Shown piece after piece: positions 35,314-43,104 of a stretch of DNA of 43,453 nucleotides. Every line of letters starts with the position of its first letter. Within the stretch, counting starts at the first letter, position 1. The DNA lies in assembly GCA_041158225.1 (NCBI GenBank), contig JBEBBU010000037.1, positions 1-43,453 of the forward strand, given 5' to 3'. Below the pieces are notes generated by a model. The model searched no databases. It was not told the DNA's origin and saw only the letters and a list, made by a program, of their open reading frames with translations. A program made the position numbers and the translations under genes. Origin of the DNA: JBEBBU01 sp041158225 (GTDB lineage Bacteria; Pseudomonadota; Gammaproteobacteria; Methylococcales; Methylococcaceae).

Positions 35314-36373
35314 CAGCCACCATGCATGGTCCGACAGGTGCCGCAGGCCGGCAGCCCCTGCCATACAGCCTGCACTCTGATGGCTCCTTCTCGCCCAGAA
35401 TGACACTGGCACAGTCGCATCCTGGCGGCATGTCAGCCGTATGGTCATGATGTCCTGTGGCTGTGGGCAGCCCACCCAACCGGGCCATGGCGTCATGTTC
35501 AACCCATGCAGGCCGCAGACGGTATCCGGAGTCTTTCACCACGCCTATACCACGCCACGGCGCATCCACAACTTCAAAACAGTGCTCAAGCCAGCGCCTG
35601 GCTGCAGGGTTACCCTCTGGACGCACGGCGGCCGGGTAACCGTTATGGTTGGACGACTCACCCGAAATCCGCTGCGCAAGAATAGTATGGATGGCCATCA
35701 ACAGGCTGACTGGGGTAAAGCCTGCAACAGCCACCGGCAGCCCATACTGGTCAGGGATGAAGCTCCATTCCCCCGGCCCCATGATGGTAGCCACATGACC
35801 GGGCGCAATCAGCCCATCCAGCATAGAGGGCGCGCGCTGCAGCATCATGCTGACTGCGGGCCATGTCAGACGGCCACTGAGCAGCAATAGCAGATTATCA
35901 GGCAATCCAGATGCGATCGTCGCTGCCACGGGTGCCATGGTGGTTTCAAATCCCACCGCATGAAATATCATCGTGCGCTCAGGCTGACTGCGGGCCAGCG
36001 CCACAGCCTCCTGAGGTGAGGCAATAACCCGGACATCAGCGCCGTGCGCCCGGGCGTCCGCCAGAGAGCGCGGCATGCGCTCAGCCGAACTGACTGGTAC
36101 CCTGAGCATATCGCCAAAACACAGCAGCGTGACCGGCAGGGATATGGCCCAATGCATCGCCAGCGCAATGTCTTCCTGCGGACAGACACAGACCGGACAA
36201 CCAGGCCCTGCAATCAGCCTGATGCCCGCAGGCAGCAGGCTTCTCAAACCGGACATGGCGATGGTACGCTCATGTCCGCCACAGACATTCATGATGCGCA
36301 CCGGGGAAAGCTGGGTAGCGCACTGCGCAATAGCCGCCAGCAGCGCAGGTGCTGAACGCTCAGTGGGCATCAT
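35261..36373 (-). CDS. hypD: HypD, scaffold for Fe(CN)2CO assembly
   Basis: The ATG at 36373 (370 residues, the family's normal length) overlaps the end of hypB by 14 bases. HypD carries a [4Fe-4S] cluster and works with HypC to build the iron group. Seen here are NVCGGHE near residue 32, GPGCPVCVCPQED near 60, GFETTMAP near 145, and the C-terminal Cys set (PPGCDCASVILG, SECRLYGRGC and the two Cys after it). All conserved cysteines that I know of in the family are present. An open frame continues upstream to 36727 but is inside hypB. Confidence 0.96.
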   Translation of the reverse strand: MMPTERSAPALLAAIAQCATQLSPVRIMNVCGGHERTIAMSGLRSLLPAGIRLIAGPGCPVCVCPQEDIALAMHWAISLPVTLLCFGDMLRVPVSSAERMPRSLADARAHGADVRVIASPQEAVALARSQPERTMIFHAVGFETTMAPVAATIASGLPDNLLLLLSGRLTWPAVSMMLQRAPSMLDGLIAPGHVATIMGPGEWSFIPDQYGLPVAVAGFTPVSLLMAIHTILAQRISGESSNHNGYPAAVRPEGNPAARRWLEHCFEVVDAPWRGIGVVKDSGYRLRPAWVEHDAMARLGGLPTATGHHDHTADMPPGCDCASVILGEKEPSECRLYGRGCRPAAPVGPCMVADEGACRIAWDAGIRATR

Positions 36374-37214
36374 GTGTCCTGACAGCCCTGAAGACCACTT
36401 CGGCCGGGTGGTGCAGGATACGCCCGGCACGCTCAACTCTGGGACGGGTGCTTTCTCCCCGCGCCAGACTCGCGCGGTGCCTTGCAAGCTGCTCATCCAG
36501 CCATGCCAGCCACGCGTCCATCCCCATACCTGATCTGCCCGACAGGATGATAAGTGGCGCATCGGAAGCAAGCTGCCGGAGACAGGCTTCGGCCCTGTCA
36601 GGAGAAAAATCATCCATATAGGGCTGCAGATCCTGTTTGGTGATGAGCAGTAAATCGGCTGCACGAAACATGACGGGATATTTGGCCGGTTTATCATCGC
36701 CCTCGGCGAAGGACAGCAGGGTGACATTCAGATGATGCCCCAGATCAAAGCTGGCAGGACAGACCAGATTACCGACATTTTCCACAAACAGGATGTCCAG
36801 CTGCTCCAGCGGCATCTGTGCCAGTGCGGGAGCCAGAAGGTGCGCATCCAGATGACAGGCGGTACCCGTCGTGATCTGTACCACTGGCACACCATGGGCA
36901 CGGATACGCATGGCATCGTTTTCTGTTTCAAGGTCGCCTTCAATGACCCCGATGCGCCAGCGCGCCTGCAGTGCCTTGATCGTGGTTTCCAGCAGGGTGG
37001 TTTTACCAGCACCTGGAGAAGACATCAGGTTAATCACCAGAATGCCGTGCGCATCCAGTATTTCGCGGTTGGAGCGGGCCTGACGGTCATTCTGGTCCAG
37101 CAGGCCGTGGAGCACAGCCTCGGCAGAAACTTCCCGCTGTTTTTTCGGGTACGCAGGCGCCAGCAGAAGATGCCGGTTGCCATCCGTCAGGTTGCAACCA
37201 CAGGTATTACACAT
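36360..37214 (-). CDS. hypB: HypB, nickel-inserting GTPase
   Basis: The ATG at 37214 gives the classic MCNTCGC start with GGAG 9 bases before it; an ATG five codons earlier is possible. The 284-residue protein has the high-affinity N-terminal Cys motif, the P-loop SSPGAGKTT, GDLET, the metal-site Cys-His (GTACHLD) and ENVGNLVCP, and the ITKQDL guanine motif. It hydrolyses GTP to deliver nickel to the hydrogenase with HypA. The His-rich nickel-storage stretch that many HypB proteins carry after the N-terminus is absent. Genes hypA and hypD overlap it on both sides. Confidence 0.96.
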   Translation of the reverse strand: MCNTCGCNLTDGNRHLLLAPAYPKKQREVSAEAVLHGLLDQNDRQARSNREILDAHGILVINLMSSPGAGKTTLLETTIKALQARWRIGVIEGDLETENDAMRIRAHGVPVVQITTGTACHLDAHLLAPALAQMPLEQLDILFVENVGNLVCPASFDLGHHLNVTLLSFAEGDDKPAKYPVMFRAADLLLITKQDLQPYMDDFSPDRAEACLRQLASDAPLIILSGRSGMGMDAWLAWLDEQLARHRASLARGESTRPRVERAGRILHHPAEVVFRAVRTHDAH

Positions 37215-37572
37215 GGCCAGTTTCTCCATTTGTGATCAGTTCGACTCTGCGCAGAACCAGCGCATCTCCCGCCACAAGCCTGGTGTCCAGACTGCCACAT
37301 GCAGGGCAGCCCAGCCTGTGTGGCGGTGTTACAGCCTCTCTTTCGCATGCGTGGCAGATAATCAGGGGTTCAACCAGCTGCACGGTCAGTGCAGCAGACT
37401 CCGCCACAGTACCTTTGCTGGCAACCGCAAAAGCAAGGCGGAGCAGATCGGGCTCAGCACCAGACAGACGGCCAACCTCCAGTTCAAAAGCAGCGACCCC
37501 CACAGCACCATGCTGCACTGCCAGGGTCTCCAGCTGCTCAATCAGATCTTCGCAGAGAGAAACCTCGTGCAT
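37207..37572 (-). CDS. hypA: HypA, nickel metallochaperone
   Basis: A 121-residue protein with the nickel-binding N-terminus MHEVSL (the free amine, His2 and Glu3) and the zinc site CHACE...CPAC near residues 73-95. It hands nickel to the hydrogenase large subunit with HypB. Length fits the family (113-120). It follows hypC after 6 bases and overlaps hypB by 8, so these are clearly co-translated. Confidence 0.96.
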   Translation of the reverse strand: MHEVSLCEDLIEQLETLAVQHGAVGVAAFELEVGRLSGAEPDLLRLAFAVASKGTVAESAALTVQLVEPLIICHACEREAVTPPHRLGCPACGSLDTRLVAGDALVLRRVELITNGETGHV

Positions 37573-37578
37573 GACACT

Positions 37579-37815
37579 TCAGAGCTCCTGGTTCTGCTGC
37601 GCTGTCCACTCATCCAGAAGGTCCCAGGTTTCAAGGGCATCTTCCGGCGTGATCAGCTGGATGGCGTGGCCGACATGCACGAGAACCCAGTCACCAGGCT
37701 GTGGCGCCATATCCTGCAGCAGTACAAGACTGACGCTGCGCGAAACGCCTCTGACCGCGCAATGGGCCTCCTCGTGCTGGACAGACTGGATCTGCATCGG
37801 AACCGCCAGACACAT
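37579..37815 (-). CDS. hypC: HypC, iron-group chaperone
   Basis: A 78-residue protein starting MCLAVPMQI, with the essential Cys2 that carries the Fe(CN)2CO unit from HypD to the large subunit, and the family pattern GDWVLVHVGHAIQ near residues 41-53. It is the first gene of the leftward hypC-A-B-D-F run and is divergent from hypE across 88 bases, which must hold both promoters; I could not identify convincing boxes in that stretch. Confidence 0.96.
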   Translation of the reverse strand: MCLAVPMQIQSVQHEEAHCAVRGVSRSVSLVLLQDMAPQPGDWVLVHVGHAIQLITPEDALETWDLLDEWTAQQNQEL

Positions 37816-37903
37816 AGACTCTCCGTATCATCTCTGTTTGCAGTGTGACAGTATAACGCCGTACCCTATCGCCCACACTATACGTCTGATTCGGGACAGG
37901 ATG

Positions 37904-38911
37904 ATGAACAAGCGGATAACACTGGCTCACGGCAATGGCGGCCGGCTGACCCGACAGATTATTGACGCTATCTTTTACCCAGCCTTCGGTGCCCAGCTGG
38001 ATACACGGCTGGATGCAGCCAGCATGACCATCCCGTCTGAAGATATGGAATGGCTGATTACGACCGACAGCTTCACGGTGGATCCACTCGTATTTCCAGG
38101 CGGTGACATTGGCAGCCTCGCTGTCCATGGCACAGTCAACGATCTGGCGGTGGCCGGCGCCCAGCCGCGCTTCATGACGCTGAATGTCATCATGGAAGAA
38201 GGATTGGACATTGGTCTGTTAGAGCAGATTGCCCTCTCGATCGGAGAAACCGCACACCACTGTGGCGTCAGTATCCTGGCGGGGGATACCAAGGTCGTCA
38301 GACGGGGACAGGGTGGTGGACTTTACCTCGCCACCACCGGCGTGGGTCAACGCCCGCGTTCACAGAACAACCTGTCCTGCCAGCACATCGTCCCGGGTGA
38401 CCGGCTGCTCGCCAGCGGCACGCTGGGTGATCACGGCGCCGCCATCATGCTGGCCCGGGAACAGTTTGGCCTTTCAGGGACACTGCGATCGGATGCTGCC
38501 AGTGTCCTGCCTGTGACCCAATGTCTGCTGCGGCAGGCATCCCTGCGCTTCATGCGCGATCCCACACGCGGCGGCCTGGCCAGCGTCGCGCATGACGTTG
38601 CCCGTGGCTGCGGTTACGCTGTACGCCTTTGGGAAAACAGGCTGCCTGTTGCACCCACAGTAAGATCTGTCTGCGATATGCTGGGCTATGAACCTCTGCA
38701 CCTTGCTTCAGAGGGACGGGTTATTGCCGTGCTCTCCGAAGAAGCAGCTGCGGAAGCCGTCAAGGCACTGCATGACACAGGCTATACGGAAGCTGCCGTC
38801 ATCGGCGAAGTGACTGACCAGGCGGGCAGCGATGTCATCCTCAGCACCCTGCTGGGTGGCGAACGCCGGCTGGCAGAGCTTGAAGATGATCCTCTGCCAA
38901 GAATATGCTGA
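37904..38911 (+). CDS. hypE: HypE, cyanide-forming dehydratase
   Basis: HypE dehydrates the S-carbamoyl group on its last Cys to a thiocyanate, the source of cyanide for the active site. The 335-residue protein begins ITLAHGNGGRLTRQI, has GDTKVV and DPTRGGLAS, and ends PRIC with the acceptor Cys. The ATG at 37904 has GGGA 7 bases before it; the ATG immediately upstream (37901) would serve as well. The open frame runs back to 37232 only as a shadow of hypA and hypC. Unusually, it is not in line with hypD but on the opposite strand from the other hyp genes. Confidence 0.96.
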   Translation: MNKRITLAHGNGGRLTRQIIDAIFYPAFGAQLDTRLDAASMTIPSEDMEWLITTDSFTVDPLVFPGGDIGSLAVHGTVNDLAVAGAQPRFMTLNVIMEEGLDIGLLEQIALSIGETAHHCGVSILAGDTKVVRRGQGGGLYLATTGVGQRPRSQNNLSCQHIVPGDRLLASGTLGDHGAAIMLAREQFGLSGTLRSDAASVLPVTQCLLRQASLRFMRDPTRGGLASVAHDVARGCGYAVRLWENRLPVAPTVRSVCDMLGYEPLHLASEGRVIAVLSEEAAAEAVKALHDTGYTEAAVIGEVTDQAGSDVILSTLLGGERRLAELEDDPLPRIC

Positions 38912-38989
38912 CGCATGGTTGAAAAACACCCCAGACATACGCTTAAAATGTTTGAAATGCACCTGCCTCAAAAGCCAGATATTGTTTAC

Positions 38990-39009
38990 CGCCCGTTGAC
39001 TGGGCGTTT
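38990..39009 (+). terminator. Weak hairpin after hypE
   Basis: CGCCC (38990-38994) and GGGCG (39002-39006) can form a five-pair stem with a seven-base loop, followed by TTT. It lies 78 bases after hypE and could end that transcript, but the stem and T run are short. The rest of the 178-base stretch before the next gene shows no clear signal. Confidence 0.3.
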
Positions 39010-39089
39010 CCGGAAAGAAAACTATGGCATATCTCATGCATCATCAGGAATAGGCTCAATGGGAGCCAAACTTATGTATGGAGATAAAC

Positions 39090-39374
39090 GTGTTCAAGCT
39101 GATTGCGGGGATTGCGCTTTCACTGGTACTGACCGCCTGTTACGGCACCTATCCGGGTGTTTACGGACATCACTACCACTCACCCCGTTACAACGGTTCA
39201 TTTGGATGGTCGTCAGGCTATATGCCGGCCTACCCTCAGGTCGTGGTGCCCGGATGGCATGGCGGTCATGGCCACCACCATATGGCTCCAATCATGCCAT
39301 TCATACCGCCCATGTCTCACGGCCATCATCATGAAGGCGGTCATCACCACCACCATTCGCACCATCATCATTGA
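39090..39374 (+). CDS. Small His-rich lipoprotein
   Basis: From a GTG at 39090, with GGAG 6 bases before it, the product has 94 residues (98 from an ATG at 39078). It starts MFKLIAGIALSLVLTAC, a lipoprotein signal with the lipobox LTAC, then has a Tyr/Gly/Pro-rich stretch, and ends in clusters of histidine (GHGHHHMAP, SHGHHHEGG, then mostly His to the end). It should sit in the cell envelope and could bind Ni2+, Cu2+ or Zn2+. The neighbours are hydrogenase maturation genes, which need nickel, and a SCO1-type (copper) protein, so either metal fits. I do not recognise a named family. Its last 44 bases are shared with the next gene. Confidence 0.8.
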   Translation: MFKLIAGIALSLVLTACYGTYPGVYGHHYHSPRYNGSFGWSSGYMPAYPQVVVPGWHGGHGHHHMAPIMPFIPPMSHGHHHEGGHHHHHSHHHH

Positions 39375-41145
39375 TGGGCTGCTGTTACTGCTGTTCAGCG
39401 GCGCCGGCAAGGCCGCTGAACTGGCCCCTGGCTATACCAGCGTACAGCATGCTGTCCCTGTAGCGGGCAGCTACAGTCTGCCAGCGCTGTTTCCGGCAGC
39501 CGACGGCAAGGTACTGGACAGCCACGGGCAACACCTGCAATTACACCCTCTGCTTGCGGGGCACCTGACGGTACTGGCTTTCATCTATACCAGCTGCAAT
39601 GATGTCAACGGCTGCCCACTGGCAGTCCATGTACTGCAACGCATAGCAGAGGAGTTGCAGGCAATCCCAGCACTGCAGTCTCAGGTACGTCTGCTGACAC
39701 TCAGTTTTGATCCCGTCCACGACACACCTCAGGTACTCGAAGCCTACTCCACTTCCGTGCGCAAAGGCGAGGTAGACTGGCGCTTCCTGACCACGGAAAG
39801 TCCTGCCATCAGCCAGGATATTACCCACGCCTATCATCAGTCGGTTGATATGCAAAGTAATGAAAATGGCAGGATATCCGGACAGATCGCCCATGCCCTG
39901 CGCATCTTCCTGATCGACGGACAGCATCAGGTCAGGCAGATATACAACAGTTCCACACTAAAAGCAGAACTGGTACTGGCTGACCTGCAGACGCTATCCA
40001 TGCAGCAGTCGCCACAGTCATTACCTGCCAACACGACAGACCAGCCTGTCAATCTGTCACTCGCCTACAGGCATACCATGACCGGGCTTCCACCTCTGGC
40101 GATTCCCCGCCGACAGATACCCAGTGAGCGCCAGATCGCACTGGGGCGCAAACTGTTTTATGACCGGCGCCTCTCACAGAATAACACCCTCTCCTGTGGC
40201 ATGTGTCATATACCCGATCAGGGCTTCACCAGCCAGGAACAGAAAACGTCTGTGGGTATTGAAGGCCGCACGGTACGCCGCAACGCGCCCACCCTCTATA
40301 ATATTGCCTATGCCAGAAGGCTGTTTGTCGACAGCAGGGAGTTTTCGCTGGAAAACCAGGCCTGGGGGCCGTTACTGGCCCGGAATGAAATGGGCAATCC
40401 TTCTCCCGGATTTGTCATTGAGCGGTTGCGGGGGCTCAAAGATTACAGCGGCCTGTTTGAACAGGCCTTTGGCCATGGCCCGGATATGCAGAGTATCGGC
40501 CAGGCACTCAGTGCCTATGAACGCACCCTGGTGTCTGGCGACTCCCCATTTGATCGCTGGTACTACAGGCAAGAAGCCGATGCCATCAGCCCACAGGCAC
40601 AAAATGGATTCCGCCTGTTCACAGGCAAGGCTGGATGTTCACAATGCCATAACATAGGATCACAGGATGCCCTGTTCACTGATCACAGGCTGCATGATAC
40701 AGGCATTGGCTACCGCAGCAGCATGCAGACACTCCCGGCCTCCGTTCCCATCCATCTGGCACCTGGCCTCGAGATACAGATGGCAGGCAGCCAGATCATG
40801 GCGGTAGGCGAAGCCCCGCCCAGTGATCTTGGCGCTTACGAAGTGACCCTGAATCCTGGTGACCGCTGGAAGTTCCGCACGCCAACATTGCGCAATATTG
40901 CCCTCACCGCTCCGTATATGCACGATGGTTCCCTGGCATCGCTGCGCGATGTCATCATGTTCTACCATCAGGGTGGGGTACCGCATGAAGGACAGGATAT
41001 CCTCATCAGTCCCCTGCAGCTTGATGGCACGGACATTGACGCGCTGGTCGCATTCCTGCAGACGCTGACCGGCAGCAATGTCGGACAGCTGGTCAGGGAC
41101 GGGCAGCGGGCCCCTGTAGGTGATCCGCAAACTGTAGCGCCCTGA
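39331..41145 (+). CDS. SCO1/SenC - dihaem cytochrome c peroxidase fusion
   Basis: The 604-residue product from the ATG at 39331 has a signal peptide (hydrophobic IIIDGLLLLLFSGAG, likely cut after GKA) and so is periplasmic. Residues ~40-225 are a SCO-like thioredoxin fold with a Cys pair in SCNDVNGCPL, spaced CX5C instead of the usual CX3C, and the conserved His in AHALRIFLID. Residues ~250-590 are a MauG/CcpA-type peroxidase with two haem sites, CGMCH near 289 and CSQCH near 434. It could reduce H2O2 or oxidise a protein target, with copper or thiol chemistry from the first domain. An upstream extension to 39157 would start inside the lipoprotein gene and is rejected. The 3' end overlaps the convergent protease gene by 53 bases. 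Confidence 0.88.
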   Translation: MKAVITTTIRTIIIDGLLLLLFSGAGKAAELAPGYTSVQHAVPVAGSYSLPALFPAADGKVLDSHGQHLQLHPLLAGHLTVLAFIYTSCNDVNGCPLAVHVLQRIAEELQAIPALQSQVRLLTLSFDPVHDTPQVLEAYSTSVRKGEVDWRFLTTESPAISQDITHAYHQSVDMQSNENGRISGQIAHALRIFLIDGQHQVRQIYNSSTLKAELVLADLQTLSMQQSPQSLPANTTDQPVNLSLAYRHTMTGLPPLAIPRRQIPSERQIALGRKLFYDRRLSQNNTLSCGMCHIPDQGFTSQEQKTSVGIEGRTVRRNAPTLYNIAYARRLFVDSREFSLENQAWGPLLARNEMGNPSPGFVIERLRGLKDYSGLFEQAFGHGPDMQSIGQALSAYERTLVSGDSPFDRWYYRQEADAISPQAQNGFRLFTGKAGCSQCHNIGSQDALFTDHRLHDTGIGYRSSMQTLPASVPIHLAPGLEIQMAGSQIMAVGEAPPSDLGAYEVTLNPGDRWKFRTPTLRNIALTAPYMHDGSLASLRDVIMFYHQGGVPHEGQDILISPLQLDGTDIDALVAFLQTLTGSNVGQLVRDGQRAPVGDPQTVAP

Positions 41146-41599
41146 TACGCTGCCCGAGGAACACTGCGGCCAGATCAAGATGCCGCTGCGCACCAGCCGA
41201 CGGTAACGCCCCCAGCTCAAAAGCCTCCCCTCGCACCGCCATCTGGAAACAGTCAGGTTGCGGCATATCGCCATAGACCTGCCGGTATACCGCCAGCAGC
41301 GCTGAGGGCGGCATGGCATGACTGAACAGCAGCTGACTGTCCTGTGCGGGCAGAACCGGCTCAAACCGGAAAGCCTCCTCCAGCCCCAGCGCCGCATCCA
41401 GAAACCATACCCAGGTATGACGCTGCATATCCAGTGTATGCTCGACCTGTAACTGATAGACTTCCAGATATTCGATCTGGACAGGGCCAGTTTCCGCACA
41501 CGCTCTGAGCCTGTCCAGCAGCAGAGGCCCCAGAGCATCATCGCCTCGGGAACGGTTGCCTATCCCGATGATGAGCAGACTGGCACAACAATCTTCCAC
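41093..41599 (-). CDS. hoxW: Hydrogenase maturation endopeptidase
   Basis: The 168-residue protein begins at a GTG at 41599, one base after the hoxH stop; longer frames run back into hoxH. It has LIIGIGNRSRGDDALGP at the start (the family's GxGN...DDGxG site with a nickel-sensing acidic residue), VWFLDAALG near residue 75 with the second Asp, and SHAMPPSALL with the metal-site His. Such proteases clip the C-terminal extension of the large subunit once nickel is inserted, and this one follows hoxH, so HoxH is the expected target. The gene symbol is by position and family, not by close match. Confidence 0.85.
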   Translation of the reverse strand: MEDCCASLLIIGIGNRSRGDDALGPLLLDRLRACAETGPVQIEYLEVYQLQVEHTLDMQRHTWVWFLDAALGLEEAFRFEPVLPAQDSQLLFSHAMPPSALLAVYRQVYGDMPQPDCFQMAVRGEAFELGALPSAGAQRHLDLAAVFLGQRIRALQFADHLQGPAARP

Positions 41600-41600
41600 C

Positions 41601-43094
41601 TCAGACAGCCAGCGCTTCCAGTTGTCCGCTGCTGCTCCGGCTGACCCGTGACAGGCGTCGTCCCCCGGCATCCAGTACTTCGACCTGCAGTGGCATTTTG
41701 CCCAGCGCATGCGTCGCGCATGAAAGACAGGGATCAAAGGCGCGAATCGCCACTTCAATATGGTTGAGCAATCCCTCGGTAATCTCATGTCCACTGAGGT
41801 ATTGCCTCGCGACCTGTCTTACCGCTTCATTCATGGCCTGGTTATTATGGGTGGTCGATACAATCAGATTGCACTCGGTCACCAGATCATCCTCATTGAC
41901 CCGGTAATGATGAATCAGCGTGCCTCTTGGTGCCTCAATCACACCAACCCCCTCATGTCCGCGAGAGCCAGACACGAGCAGATCAGGCCCCATGATGGCC
42001 GCATCATCCAGCAGTTCGCGGATCATTTCAGCAGCATGCAGCATTTCGATCATGCGGGTCCAGTGGTAGGCGATTGGGGCATGCAGCAACCCGGTGCCAC
42101 CGTAGCCAAGAAATTCGCGCCGCTCCTGCTCGGCACGCGGGCTGGGAATGAAATCACAGTTCTGGACCCGGCTTAGTGGGCCTACCCTGTACCAGCCCTG
42201 TTCCTCGCCAAGGGCGCGCAGGAAAGGAAACTTCATGTAGCTCCAGTTTTTGACTGACTCGGCAATCAGTTCGGGATAACGCTCATAGCCAATGCCATCA
42301 AAAAGGATCTGCCCATCTGCGTCACGGGCACGCAGGGTGCCATGGTAAAGATCCATGCCGCCCCCCTCTCCCACCAGAGACATCATGTGCGATCTGAAGG
42401 CACCAAACCCGTTATAGAGCGCAGCATTCTGCTCGTGCAGGCAACGCGCCAGATGCACGGCGTCCTGCGCCCAGCGTACCATCTGGTCAGCATCGGCCAG
42501 CAGCTCATCACGTTCCGCACCTGAAAGCGACTTGTTGACGCCTCCCGGGATGGCTCCGGTACCATGGATGCGCTTGCCTGCTGTAATGCGAATGACTTCC
42601 TGACCAAATTTGCGCAGCAGGATACCCTGCCGGGCGGTCTCGGGATAAGTCTGGGCTACACCGATGATATTGCGTCTGGCCATATCACTGTCAAAACCGA
42701 ACAGAAGGTCAGGCGAACTCAGATGAAAAAAATGCAGGGCGTGGGATTGCAGGATCTGTCCATAATGCATCAGCCTGCGCATCCGGTCCGCTGTCGGCGA
42801 AACCTGCGTCGCACCCACGATGGCATCCAGTGCCTTGCTTGCAGCCAGATGGTGGCTGACCGGGCAGATGCCACACAGGCGCTGCACCATGACAGGAACC
42901 TCCCAATAGGGACGTCCCTGAATGAAACGCTCAAAACCACGAAACTCCACGATGTGCAGCCTGACCTGGTGTACCACGTTATGGTCATCCAGTAGCAGGG
43001 TAACCTTGCCATGGCCCTCAACCCTGGAGACAGGATCAATCACTACCCGGCGCAACTGGTCTGCGTTATCGGCTGTTTCCAGCGAAGATGCCAT
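41601..43094 (-). CDS. hoxH: Bidirectional [NiFe]-hydrogenase large subunit (group 3d)
   Basis: A 497-residue catalytic subunit with the nickel ligands in RLCGICPVSHH (about residues 64-74) and in DPCLSCATH (about 454-462). The L1 context, RGFERFIQGRPYWEVPV before RLCGIC, is that of NAD-linked HoxH of group 3d. After ATH a 35-residue extension remains for the maturation protease to remove. The ATG at 43094 with GAGGG 7 bases before it is preferred over a TTG at 43112. The subunit would oxidise or form H2 in the cytoplasm with HoxY and the diaphorase subunits, which must lie to the right of the window. Confidence 0.97.
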   Translation of the reverse strand: MASSLETADNADQLRRVVIDPVSRVEGHGKVTLLLDDHNVVHQVRLHIVEFRGFERFIQGRPYWEVPVMVQRLCGICPVSHHLAASKALDAIVGATQVSPTADRMRRLMHYGQILQSHALHFFHLSSPDLLFGFDSDMARRNIIGVAQTYPETARQGILLRKFGQEVIRITAGKRIHGTGAIPGGVNKSLSGAERDELLADADQMVRWAQDAVHLARCLHEQNAALYNGFGAFRSHMMSLVGEGGGMDLYHGTLRARDADGQILFDGIGYERYPELIAESVKNWSYMKFPFLRALGEEQGWYRVGPLSRVQNCDFIPSPRAEQERREFLGYGGTGLLHAPIAYHWTRMIEMLHAAEMIRELLDDAAIMGPDLLVSGSRGHEGVGVIEAPRGTLIHHYRVNEDDLVTECNLIVSTTHNNQAMNEAVRQVARQYLSGHEITEGLLNHIEVAIRAFDPCLSCATHALGKMPLQVEVLDAGGRRLSRVSRSSSGQLEALAV

Positions 43095-43104
43095 ACATCG
43101 GCCC

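Noticed and set aside
36374..36727. N-terminal extension of hypD
   Set aside because: It reads through hypB in another frame; the ATG at 36373 gives the family length and precedes NVCGGHE correctly.
37232..37903. N-terminal extension of hypE
   Set aside because: It is antisense to hypA and hypC and is not HypE-like until ITLAHGNGG.
38996..39028. TTGACT with TATGGC as a promoter for the His-rich lipoprotein
   Set aside because: The spacing is 21 bases and no better -10 is found at 16-18; TTGACT is part of the weak hairpin loop.
39157..39330. N-terminal extension of the SCO-peroxidase fusion
   Set aside because: It is the lipoprotein gene read in another frame; the ATG at 39331 directly precedes a plausible signal peptide.
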